Shown here: positions 1 to 6,130 of the stretch, piece after piece
Layout: each line of letters begins with the position of its first letter
Numbering within the stretch: the first letter of the stretch is position 1
Assembly (NCBI GenBank): GCA_903789505.1
Contig: CAIFEU010000015.1
Coordinates: 18,271 to 26,614, forward strand
Length of the DNA stretch: 8,344 nucleotides
Source of the DNA: an uncultured Coriobacteriales bacterium
GTDB lineage: Bacteria; Actinomycetota; Coriobacteriia; Coriobacteriales; UMGS124
Direction of reading: 5' to 3'
Translations under genes and position numbers: made by a program
The notes under the pieces: model-generated
What the model was told of the DNA's origin: nothing
The model's database searches: none
What the model saw: only the letters and a program-made list of their open reading frames with translations

Positions 1-2
1 AG

Positions 3-362
3 CTCTACCTGCGCTGGTGGCTGCGCCCCTACCCCGCCCTGCGCCGGGCGATGCTCGAGCGCCATCTGAGCTACAACTCGTCGATGCTGCTCGCGGAGAG
101 CGAGGAGGACGCCGGCCGCGCGTTCGTCTTCCGCCCCGGCAAGACGTTCATGCGCCGATTCGAAGTGAACCCCGAAAAGTTCAGTGTGGCCTACGAGGCG
201 GGCAGGGCTGACTGCGCCGCTCGCATGCCCGCGCTCGTGTCCTTCCTCGACAGCGCGACGGACGCCCCTGCGCTGCGCGGGGCTGCCGTCGACGCCGGCA
301 TGCGCGCCTCGCTCGGCATGCGTCCCGTCGCCGACGGGCAGAAGGCGGCAGGGGGCCGCTGA
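3..362 (+). CDS. Patatin-like phospholipase family protein, C-terminal part (5' truncated)
   Basis: The reading frame is already open at the left edge and ends at TGA 360-362, so about 119 C-terminal residues are visible and the start lies outside the window. The visible protein has an RHLSYN-like stretch, then FVFRPGKTFMRRFEVNPEKF, then a YEAGRADCAARMPALVSFL segment. This order (helix with RH..YN, a strand with an RP motif, charged residues, then YE.G..D) resembles the region after the catalytic domain in RssA/YjjU-type patatin-like proteins, as I recall that family. Such proteins are predicted serine acyl-hydrolases acting on lipids. The GxSxG nucleophile and the Asp of the catalytic dyad would lie upstream and cannot be checked. 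The last 30 residues or so are Ala/Gly-rich and look unstructured. The gene converges on thiN, with 71 bp between the stops. Coding status is fairly certain; the family is a moderate-confidence recognition. Confidence 0.65.
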   Translation, partial: LYLRWWLRPYPALRRAMLERHLSYNSSMLLAESEEDAGRAFVFRPGKTFMRRFEVNPEKFSVAYEAGRADCAARMPALVSFLDSATDAPALRGAAVDAGMRASLGMRPVADGQKAAGGR

Positions 363-370
363 GCGAGGCG

Positions 371-402
371 CCATCCGCTCGCACCGCCGCGGAGGTGGAT
401 GG
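371..402. terminator. Possible weak terminator hairpin between convergent genes
   Basis: Between the patatin-like gene and the end of thiN lies an imperfect inverted repeat. CCATCC (371-376) pairs with GGATGG (397-402), and inside it ACC (383-385) can pair with GGT (394-396). There is no T-tract on either side. A terminator is expected here because the two genes converge, but the stem is short and interrupted. Confidence 0.25.
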
Positions 403-433
403 AGCAGGCGAGGCGCGACCCCGGCGGGAGCGG

Positions 434-1272
434 TCAGCGCGCCGGTCGGTCGAGCGCCTCGTCGGCGGTGCGCTTCGAGATGCGCTCGCGCAGCACGAAC
501 ACCAGGGCGACGCCCTCGTGCACCTCCACTTGCGCGGGCAGCCGCTCCACGACGTTGGACACGCCACGGTCGCTCAGGGGGCCGATCGTCGCGCGGTCGA
601 CGTCCCATCGCATGCCCCGCTCGCTGACGACGCACGACCCCAGCACGGGCACGACCGACAGGGTCCTGCCGAGGTCACCCTCCCGGGCGACCCAGGCGCG
701 CGGCCCGCTCGGCGAGATCACGCGGCAGGAGTAGTCGCGCTCCTCGATGGCGCAGCCGAGGTCGGCGTTTCGCGCGATCGTCCCGAACGCCGCCAGGGCG
801 TGGTCGGGCCGTGCGCCCGAGACGCCGGTGAGCACGACGCCCCCCGCGCTGCCCGCGGGGTCGAGGCCCCCCTCCCCCGCACGCCCCAGGACCTCGCGCG
901 CGCGGCCGAGGGCGAGCGCGAGGTCGACCTCGTCCTTGTCCATCGGGTACAGGTGGCGTCGCGCCCCCTGGTCCAGGACGCGGCGCAGGGTGTCGGGGCG
1001 CAGCGAGTCGTGGGGGGGGGGGGGGGGGCCGCGCGCCCCCCCCCCCCCCCCCCGGGGGGCGGGGGGGGGGGGCGCCGCCGGGGGGCGCCCCCCCCGCGCG
1101 GGGCGCGGCCCCGGGGGCCCCCCACGCACCAGTCGGCGCCCGAGTCGCACGCGATCACGAGGTCGCAGGCGCCCGCGAGGCGGCGCAGGAGAGCGTCGCC
1201 CGCATGCTCGGGCGAACCGCCCACGACCAGGACGGACCGCTCCGACGGGCGCATCCGCTTCAGCGTCCCCAT
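434..1272 (-). CDS. thiN: Thiamine pyrophosphokinase, frame broken by a G/C-only block
   Basis: This gene should transfer pyrophosphate from ATP to thiamine to give thiamine diphosphate in the cytoplasm. The N-terminal part (ATG at 1272) reads SVLVVGG, then LVIACDSGADWC, the family's first strand and its ADGGA-like nucleotide motif. The C-terminal part, in another frame, starts with DSLRPDTLRR, the tail of GDFDS. It continues with MDKDEVDLALAL (the K-D-x-T-D metal/substrate motif), TGVSGARPDHALAAF (the GGR-DH motif) and the C-terminal beta domain with MRWDVD and GVSNVV. The stop is TGA at 436-434. Between Cys (1126-1128) and Asp (1007-1009) lie 116 nt, not a multiple of three, mostly the G/C run at 1012-1123. 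Family members have only about 14 residues there. A GAGGTG ribosome site (1278-1283) supports ATG 1272, which overlaps the end of thiD by 13 bp; ATG 1254 is an alternative. I favour a sequence error over a true pseudogene, because both flanks keep intact motifs. Confidence 0.85.
1012..1123. other. 112-nt G/C-only low-complexity block (suspected sequence artefact)
   Basis: Every base from 1012 to 1123 is G or C. The block includes G17 (1012-1028), C18 (1036-1053), G6 and G12 runs and patches of GCGC. The flanking DNA is GC-rich but has A or T every few bases. The block lies in the middle of thiN, replaces the codons that should encode the start of GDFDS, and shifts the frame. It shows neither codon structure nor a regular repeat unit. 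A base-calling or consensus failure in a hard GC-rich stretch is the most likely origin. A real homopolymer contingency tract is less likely because runs of both bases are mixed irregularly. Confidence 0.85.
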
Positions 1273-2123
1273 TCCAGCACCTCGCACGGGGAGGGACCCG
1301 CATAGCCCGGGCGCATGCGCGCGAAGTGGTCGAGCGGGCCGCTGTCGGCGCCCAGGTCCAGCCCGGAGCGCAGACAGTCGGTGAGATAGGACTTGGCGCG
1401 CCTCACGGCCTCGACGACGTCCGCGCCGACGGCGAGCTCGCAGGCAATCGCGGAGGACAGCGTGCAGCCGGTGCCGTGCGCGTTGCTCGTCTCGACGCGG
1501 GGCGAGCGGAGCACGAGCGCGCGCCCGTCGGGCAGGGCCAGCACGTCGCAAGCGAACTCGTCCGCAACGTGACCGCCCTTCACGAGAACCGCCCCGCCCG
1601 TGAGCTCCCCGATCGCGCGTGCGGCGCCCACCATGGACTCGAGCCGCTCGCGTCGGGTGGCGCCGACGCCGACGGGCATGCCGGACAGGGCGCTCGCCTC
1701 CGGGACGTTCGGGGTCACGACGTCCGCCGCCGGCAGCAGGTCCTGGCGCATCGCGCGCACCGTCTCCTCCCCCGCCAGCCTCGCCCCGCTGGTCGCGACC
1801 ATGACCGGGTCGACGACGACGTTGGCCGCGCGCCGCTCGCGCAGCGCTCGGGCGACCTCGCGGGCGACCTGCGCCGAGCCGAGCATGCCCACCTTCGTGG
1901 ACCGGGGCTCGATGTCGTCGAAGACGGCGTCCACCTGGGCGCGGACGAGCGGTGCCGGGACTTGCCCGACGTCGCGCACGCCCGTCGTGTTCTGAGCGGT
2001 GACCGCGCAGATCGCGGAGGCGCCGTAGAGGAGATGGGCGCCGATCGTCTTGAGGTCGGCCTGGATGCCGGCACCACCCGAGGAGTCGCTCCCGGCGATC
2101 GTGAGGACGCACGGCAGCCTCAT
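1260..2123 (-). CDS. thiD: Hydroxymethylpyrimidine / phosphomethylpyrimidine kinase
   Basis: A 287-residue ribokinase-fold enzyme that phosphorylates HMP and then HMP-P to HMP-PP, the pyrimidine donor for ThiE. Visible motifs in order: AGSDSSGGAGIQADLKT (10-26, substrate binding), AVTAQNTTGV (40-49), DPVMVATSG (105-113), TPNVPEA (137-143), VKGGH (181-185) and HGTGCTLSSAIA (216-227, the anion hole with the conserved GTGC). The C-terminal end carries PLDHFARM, matching the PxHHF-like end common in ThiD. Length is normal for a stand-alone ThiD. The ATG (2123-2121) overlaps the thiE stop as ATGA, and GGGAGG (2133-2138) precedes it at nine bases, so translation is probably coupled to thiE. The 3' end overlaps the predicted thiN start. 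All key motifs are present, so assignment is secure. Confidence 0.96.
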   Translation of the reverse strand: MRLPCVLTIAGSDSSGGAGIQADLKTIGAHLLYGASAICAVTAQNTTGVRDVGQVPAPLVRAQVDAVFDDIEPRSTKVGMLGSAQVAREVARALRERRAANVVVDPVMVATSGARLAGEETVRAMRQDLLPAADVVTPNVPEASALSGMPVGVGATRRERLESMVGAARAIGELTGGAVLVKGGHVADEFACDVLALPDGRALVLRSPRVETSNAHGTGCTLSSAIACELAVGADVVEAVRRAKSYLTDCLRSGLDLGADSGPLDHFARMRPGYAGPSPCEVLEWGR

Positions 2124-2863
2124 CGCGACCGGCCTCCCCCGACCGCGTCCGCGTCGCCCGCCCCGCCGGGGCCGCCGAGCGCAGCGGCGGATCCGACGCC
2201 CGCACGCTCGCACGCACCGAGCAGGCCGCGCGCGGCGGCGAGCGGGTCGGCGGCGGCGAAGATCTCCGAGACTACGGCGACGCCGTCGACCCCCGTGCCC
2301 GCCAGGCGCCCGACGTTGTCGCGCTTGATGCCGCCGATCGCCACGCAGGGGACGTCGACCGCGGCGCAGATGCGCCTGAGGCCCTCGATCCCGGGAACCT
2401 CGGCGTCGGTCTTGGTGGCGGTGGCCCATATTGCCCCCACGCCCAGGTAGTCCGCGCCGCTGCGCTGCGCCTGCAGCGCCTGCTCGACCGTCCCGACGGA
2501 CACGCCGACGATCGCGTCGGGCCCCAGCAGCGCGCGGGCGCGCGAGCAGGGCTCGTCGGACTGGCCGACGTGGACGCCGTCCGCGCCGACCTGCAGCGCG
2601 CACTCCACGTCGTCGTCGATGACGAAGGGGACCCCCGCACGCGCGCACACCGGGGCGATCTGCCGCGCGAGCTCCACGCGCCGCTCGTGGCTCGCGTCCT
2701 TCTCGCGCAGCTGGACGAAGGTCGCGCCGCCCCAAATCGCCTGATCCACGACGTCGACGAGGCTGCGACCGGCGAGCCATCGCCCGTCTGTCACGGCATA
2801 GACGCGCATCGACGCGCGAACAAGCTCGCGGCGCCGGCGCGGATCCAGTCCCTCGAGTATCAC
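2120..2863 (-). CDS. thiE: Thiamine-phosphate synthase
   Basis: Joins HMP-PP to thiazole phosphate, giving thiamine phosphate and pyrophosphate; a cytoplasmic TIM-barrel enzyme. With the GTG start it has 247 residues. Motifs: VYAVTD (21-26, first strand), QLREK (51-55, pyrophosphate binding), IDDDV (82-86, where the family usually has an IND-type motif), GADGVHVGQSD (93-103), GVGAIWATATKTDA (141-154, the GPIFPTPTK-type loop) and VAIGGI (174-179). The last 25 residues or so are Gly/Ala-rich and go beyond the usual fold. I chose GTG 2863 because a very strong GGAGG site lies five bases upstream. An ATG at 2941 would add 26 Arg/Pro/Ala-rich residues without such a site, and ATG 2809 would start right at the first strand. 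It is the first gene of the thiE-thiD-thiN unit and overlaps thiD by 4 bp. Confidence 0.95.
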   Translation of the reverse strand: MILEGLDPRRRRELVRASMRVYAVTDGRWLAGRSLVDVVDQAIWGGATFVQLREKDASHERRVELARQIAPVCARAGVPFVIDDDVECALQVGADGVHVGQSDEPCSRARALLGPDAIVGVSVGTVEQALQAQRSGADYLGVGAIWATATKTDAEVPGIEGLRRICAAVDVPCVAIGGIKRDNVGRLAGTGVDGVAVVSEIFAAADPLAAARGLLGACERAGVGSAAALGGPGGAGDADAVGGGRSR

Positions 2864-3046
2864 GCCTGCCTCCCCTCCCGCGGGGCGAGCGCGCGAAGCG
2901 GACGCCCCGGGCATCGGACGTAATGGTGAAGACCTGCCCAATAGTGGGCCGAATGTAGCTGAGCCCGCGCATTGTTGGGTAGCATGTCACCGAGAAATCA
3001 TTGTAGAGGACCGGTGCGCCCGCGGCCCGGAAAGGCGGATACAAGC
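2864..3046. promoter_or_regulatory. Divergent intergenic region between thiE and the FmdB-type gene
   Basis: These 183 bp must hold promoters for both directions, and they are clearly less GC-rich than the genes around them. Toward thiE, a TACAAT -10-like hexamer lies at 3005-3000 but its -35 is poor. Toward the FmdB gene, TTGTTG (2972-2977) and AATCAT (2996-3001) are 18 bases apart, a weak candidate. A short perfect inverted repeat GCCCA-ATAG-TGGGC lies at 2936-2949. A second pair, GGGGCG (2882-2887) with CGCCCC (2903-2908), would form a hairpin in the thiE leader just upstream of its ribosome site. I do not see the conserved CTGAGA or the other core segments of a TPP riboswitch. That promoters exist here is near certain from gene orientation; the specific boxes are guesses. 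Confidence 0.4.
2869..2879 (-). promoter_or_regulatory. Strong ribosome binding site setting the thiE start
   Basis: Read on the minus strand, GGGAGG (2879-2874) is followed by GGAGG (2873-2869), ending five bases before the GTG at 2863. The doubled purine-rich site is the strongest near thiE and is the reason for preferring GTG 2863 over the upstream ATG at 2941. Confidence 0.7.
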
Positions 3047-3391
3047 ATGGCACGGTACGACTATCGATGCACGGTATGCGACAAGGTCTTTGAGGTCGAG
3101 CACGGCATGCTCGAGCATCCCGAGGTCGTGTGCCCGGACTGCGGCGGCGTCGCCACGCGCGTGTTCGACGCGAGCGGGATCGTGTTCAAGGGTACCGGAT
3201 TCTACAACACCGACCAGCGCGGGGGGCAGTCCGCCACGCCCGCGACCTCGGAGACCAACGCGCTGGCGAAGACCGGCAACGGCACCAAGCAGATCAAGAG
3301 GCGCTCCGACGGCCCCTCGCAGCTCGCGAAGAACTCCGACAGGCCCGCAAAGGTAGCTGCGGAGCCGGCGGCGAAGGCGTCGGCGAAATAG
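3047..3391 (+). CDS. FmdB-family zinc-ribbon protein
   Basis: A 114-residue small protein. The N-terminus MARYDYRCTVC with CxxC at Cys8/Cys11, a second CxxC at Cys29/Cys32 (VCPDCG), and the following FKGTGFYNTD segment (47-56) are the hallmarks of the FmdB/CxxC_CXXC_SSSS family, putative regulatory zinc-ribbon proteins of poorly defined role. The four cysteines are expected to bind one zinc. The rest (about 57-114) is low in complexity and rich in Lys, Ala, Ser and Thr, so probably disordered and basic, which might suit nucleic-acid contact (inference). ATG 3047 starts exactly at the family's N-terminus, with AGGCGG about nine bases upstream. It stands alone on the plus strand, divergent from thiE and convergent with rsmB. 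Family is secure; function is not known from the sequence. Confidence 0.9.
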   Translation: MARYDYRCTVCDKVFEVEHGMLEHPEVVCPDCGGVATRVFDASGIVFKGTGFYNTDQRGGQSATPATSETNALAKTGNGTKQIKRRSDGPSQLAKNSDRPAKVAAEPAAKASAK

Positions 3392-3429
3392 CGCGCTCGT
3401 CCGCCACGCGCGGACGCAGCACGATCGGA

Positions 3430-3481
3430 CGCAGGACGGCCCGGCAGCCCCGTGAGAACGGAGGTGCCGGGCCGTCCTGCG
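3430..3481. terminator. Strong bidirectional hairpin between convergent FmdB-type gene and rsmB
   Basis: A perfect inverted repeat: 3430-3446 (CGCAGGACGGCCCGGCA) pairs with 3465-3481. This is a 17-bp stem with an 18-nt loop, inside which CCGT (3450-3453) and ACGG (3458-3461) can form a second small stem closed by GAGA. It lies 38 bp after the FmdB-type stop and 74 bp after the rsmB stop. There is no T-tract in either direction, so it is not a textbook intrinsic terminator. The position between two converging genes and the perfect stem still make termination or transcript-end protection the likely role. Confidence 0.75.
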
Positions 3482-3555
3482 CCTGGGGTGGCATACCATG
3501 CCGGCGCCGCCTCGAGCGTGTGCGCGGCAGGTGCCCGGGGGCGCGAGCGGAAAGG

Positions 3556-4971
3556 TCACGCGCGGCGGCGCAGGCAGGCGCAGAAGTGGCCGTCGCAGCC
3601 GTTCTCGCGCACGAGCGTGCGCAGGTACCCGTCGGGGCTCGTGTGCTCGTCGAGCTCCTCTCGCGCGTCGGCGTCATCGGCGAGGTCCCGCGGGGGGACG
3701 ACCTCGAACCGCGAGCCGAGCTCCGAGTCGAGGAAGGCGTCGACGACGTCCTCGTCCTCCTCGCACAGGACCGAGCACGTCGCGTACGTGATGACTCCCC
3801 CGGGGGAGAGCCGCTCCGCGCACGAGGCGAGCATGCGCGCCTGCGACCGCGCGAGCTCGTCGACGCCCTCGGGCGTCAGAGACCACGTGATCTCGGGATG
3901 GCGACGGAGCGTGCCGGTGCCGGAGCACGGCGCGTCGAGCAGGATGCGCTCGAAGGCGGCGGGCAGGCCCGGGACGGAGTCGAGGTCGCGGGCGTCGCCC
4001 ATGACCTGCTCAACCCCCTCGACGCGCGCCCGTTCAAGGCGTCGCGCGGCGACCTGGGACCGCCCCTCGTGGACGTCGAGCGCCCAGGTGCGCGCCGCCC
4101 CTCCCCGGCGATGCGTGTGGCCCGCCATGAGGATCGTCTTGGTGCCGCGGCCGCTCCCGACCTCCAGCATGCGCTCCCCCGGCGCGGGCGCCGCCAGGTA
4201 GGCGACCACCTGCGCGCCGTAGTCGGTCACGATCGAGCGCACGTCCTCGCCCGTCACCAGGGGGCAGGTCACCGCCAGCCGCGGGCTGCTCGCCCTCCAT
4301 GCGCCCGGCACCGAGCCCGCAGCGCACACGGCGACGCCGTTATCGGCGAAGGCCTGAACCGCCTCCTCGTCGGGAATCCACTGGGGCACCGACGCGAGGT
4401 AGGTGGGGGCCTGCGTGAGGCCCGCGCGCCCGAACTCGTCCAGCGCCGCATCGCCCAGGTCATCCGTCACGCGGTCGCACAGCCACCGCGGGAGCCCGTA
4501 GCGGTGAGCGCGGCTCTCCGCCATGAACGCGTCGGCCTCCTCGGCGACGCGGCGCAGCACCGCGTTGGCGAGCCCGGAGGCGCTCTTCGCCTGGCTCCTC
4601 ACCAGCTCGACGCCCTGGGAGACGGCGACGCGCGGCTCCTTGCCGAGGAACAGCAGCTCGAACGCCGAGATGCGCAGCGCGTCGCGGACCTCGGGGTCCA
4701 GCACCTGCGGGCGACGGACGTGACGGTCGATCGCCTCGTCGAGCGTGCCGTAGGTCGCCGCCACGCCCAGGGCGAGGCGCTCGGCGAACGCGGCGTCGCG
4801 CTCCGAGAGGCCCGAGCGACCCTCGACGCCGGCGCGCGAGTTGAGCAGCTCGCGAACGTACGCCTTGCGCTCGCGCGCGACGGCGAGGGTCCGCAGGGCG
4901 GCGCGGCGGGACTCCGAGAGCCTCGACCTCCCCGCCTCGCGTCCGGAAGAGCTCTCGTTGCGGCCGCTCAT
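3556..4971 (-). CDS. rsmB: 16S rRNA (cytosine-967 C5) methyltransferase
   Basis: A 471-residue SAM-dependent enzyme that methylates C967 of 16S rRNA. The N-terminal part (about 20-145) is the NusB-like RNA-binding domain, with AFAERLALGVAATYGTLDE and a SGLANAVLRR segment. The Rossmann methyltransferase domain follows: motif I LEVGSGRGTKT (269-279), motif IV DAPCSGTGTLRRHPE (346-360, Cys349) and motif VI YATCSV (396-401, Cys399 the expected nucleophile). The C-terminus DGHFCACLRR matches the family's DGFF-A-LR end. Oddly, motif I lacks the usual CAAPGGKT wording, although the glycines and the KT are kept. The ATG at 4971 overlaps the fmt stop as ATGA, with GGGAGG (4979-4984) seven bases upstream, so translation is likely coupled to fmt. 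It is the last gene of the priA-def-fmt-rsmB group. Confidence 0.94.
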   Translation of the reverse strand: MSGRNESSSGREAGRSRLSESRRAALRTLAVARERKAYVRELLNSRAGVEGRSGLSERDAAFAERLALGVAATYGTLDEAIDRHVRRPQVLDPEVRDALRISAFELLFLGKEPRVAVSQGVELVRSQAKSASGLANAVLRRVAEEADAFMAESRAHRYGLPRWLCDRVTDDLGDAALDEFGRAGLTQAPTYLASVPQWIPDEEAVQAFADNGVAVCAAGSVPGAWRASSPRLAVTCPLVTGEDVRSIVTDYGAQVVAYLAAPAPGERMLEVGSGRGTKTILMAGHTHRRGGAARTWALDVHEGRSQVAARRLERARVEGVEQVMGDARDLDSVPGLPAAFERILLDAPCSGTGTLRRHPEITWSLTPEGVDELARSQARMLASCAERLSPGGVITYATCSVLCEEDEDVVDAFLDSELGSRFEVVPPRDLADDADAREELDEHTSPDGYLRTLVRENGCDGHFCACLRRRA

Positions 4972-6083
4972 GCCAGCGCCTCCCAGGTCATGTCGGATCG
5001 GTCGTGGATGCCGGCGACGAATGCCGCCGCGCCCATCTCGCGTCCGCCGTCGGGACGGACCTCGAGCACCTCGAGCGACGCGGGCGCGTCGGCGGGCGAC
5101 CCGTCGGCGGGCTCCGAGCAGCCCAGGAACAGGCGCCCGTCCACGGCGGCAGCCTCGCCGGCGCCGAGCTCGGGCGCGCCCTCGCCGCCCTGGGGGACGT
5201 GGGCGCGCGTCACGCGCACGCCCCTGCCGGCGACGACCCAGCGGGCGGGCGCGGCGTCCGAGGAGGCGAAGACCCTGCGGGCGTTCGCGACGACGCCGTC
5301 GGCGGGGCTCAGGCGCATCTCCGCCTTCGAGACCTTCTCGGCGTAGGTGGCGCGGTCGGGGTCTTGGACGTTCCAGCTCGGCGCGTCGCCCTCCCACCAC
5401 CTCACCAGCACGTCGGCGAGGGTGTCGCCCCCCATCGCCGAGAGGCGGGCGGAGACCTCGTCGAAGGTGTGCTCGCCCGGCGCGAAGCCGCTCTGCTCGC
5501 ACCACGGCCCGGCGTCGAGCTCGTGGCCGACCTTCATGATCGAGAAGCCCACCAGCGGGTCCCCCGCGAGGATCGCGCGCTGGATCGGGGCGGCGCCGCG
5601 CCAGCGCGGCAGCAGCGACGCATGGACGTTCACGCACCCCATCGTCGGCATGCGCAGGACCTCGTCGGGAATGATCGCGCCGTATGCCGTGACGGCTATG
5701 ACGTCGGGCGCGAGCGCGCGAATCTCGTCCTGGACCTCGGGGGTGCGCAGGGTCTTCGTCTCGATCACGGGGATGCCCGCCTGCAGGGCGTAGCGCTTGA
5801 CCGGCGAGGGCTGCGGCGTCCTGCCCCTGCCCGAGACGGCGTCGGGGCGCGTGACGACGGCGGCGACGTCGACCTTCTCGGCGCGGTCGAGGGCGCGCAG
5901 CGAGCCGAGCGCGAACTCTGGCGTGCCCATGAAGACGACGCGCATCGCCGAGCCCCGCTCGCCGCTGTCAGCGCCCGCGCCTCCCTCGGTCGAAGGGTCG
6001 CCGGCAGCGGGGTCCTCGCCCGCCAGGACGTTGCCCGTCGCGTCGAAGCCCACGAGCCACGAATCGGAATCCATCTCGCTCAC
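4968..6083 (-). CDS. fmt: Methionyl-tRNA formyltransferase, possible N-terminal extension
   Basis: Transfers the formyl group of 10-formyl-tetrahydrofolate to initiator Met-tRNA. Numbered from the internal Met at 5945, the family core has 325 residues, the normal length. It begins MRVVFMGTPEFA and has NVHASLLPRWRGAAPIQ (106-122), with catalytic Asn106 and His108, and ELDAGP (142-147), with Asp144 of the N-H-D triad. A linker ATYAEKVSKAE (199-209) leads into the C-terminal tRNA-binding domain. The start is uncertain. ATG 5945 has no good ribosome site and would leave a 185-bp gap after def. GTG 6083, in the same open frame, has GAGGTGG (6088-6094) well placed and leaves a 47-bp gap; it adds 46 mostly Gly/Ser/Asp/Glu-rich residues that look disordered. 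I give the longer form with that caveat; ATG 6074 is a third option. Its stop overlaps the rsmB start. Confidence 0.93.
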   Translation of the reverse strand: MSEMDSDSWLVGFDATGNVLAGEDPAAGDPSTEGGAGADSGERGSAMRVVFMGTPEFALGSLRALDRAEKVDVAAVVTRPDAVSGRGRTPQPSPVKRYALQAGIPVIETKTLRTPEVQDEIRALAPDVIAVTAYGAIIPDEVLRMPTMGCVNVHASLLPRWRGAAPIQRAILAGDPLVGFSIMKVGHELDAGPWCEQSGFAPGEHTFDEVSARLSAMGGDTLADVLVRWWEGDAPSWNVQDPDRATYAEKVSKAEMRLSPADGVVANARRVFASSDAAPARWVVAGRGVRVTRAHVPQGGEGAPELGAGEAAAVDGRLFLGCSEPADGSPADAPASLEVLEVRPDGGREMGAAAFVAGIHDRSDMTWEALA

Positions 6084-6087
6084 TTGG

Positions 6088-6094
6088 CCACCTC
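6088..6094 (-). promoter_or_regulatory. Ribosome binding site favouring the upstream fmt start
   Basis: On the minus strand GAGGTGG is followed four bases later by the GTG at 6083. No comparable site precedes the ATG at 5945, where the family core begins, so this site is the main argument for an extended Fmt. Confidence 0.5.
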
Positions 6095-6130
6095 GCCTCA
6101 CGTCTCCCCTGGGATATGACGCCCGAAGGC

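Noticed and set aside
1012..1123. The G and C homopolymers as a phase-variation tract
   Set aside because: Known contingency tracts are usually a single homopolymer or regular repeat. This block mixes long irregular runs of both bases, deletes a core motif and exceeds the length the protein needs, so an artefact is more likely. Kept as a finding, not as a regulatory claim.
395..2450. Long plus-strand open frames opposite thiN, thiD and thiE
   Set aside because: They run through the suspect G/C block, show no domain, and oppose genes with intact catalytic motifs.
2864..3046. TPP riboswitch upstream of thiE
   Set aside because: A GCTGAG string is present at 2958-2963, but on the plus strand and without the rest of the conserved core. 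Nothing on the minus strand matches.
1260..3053. A single frame joining thiD to sequence extending across thiE and the intergenic region
   Set aside because: The upstream part is out of frame with ThiE, whose own frame has all family motifs. The ATG at 2123 with its ribosome site is the natural ThiD start.
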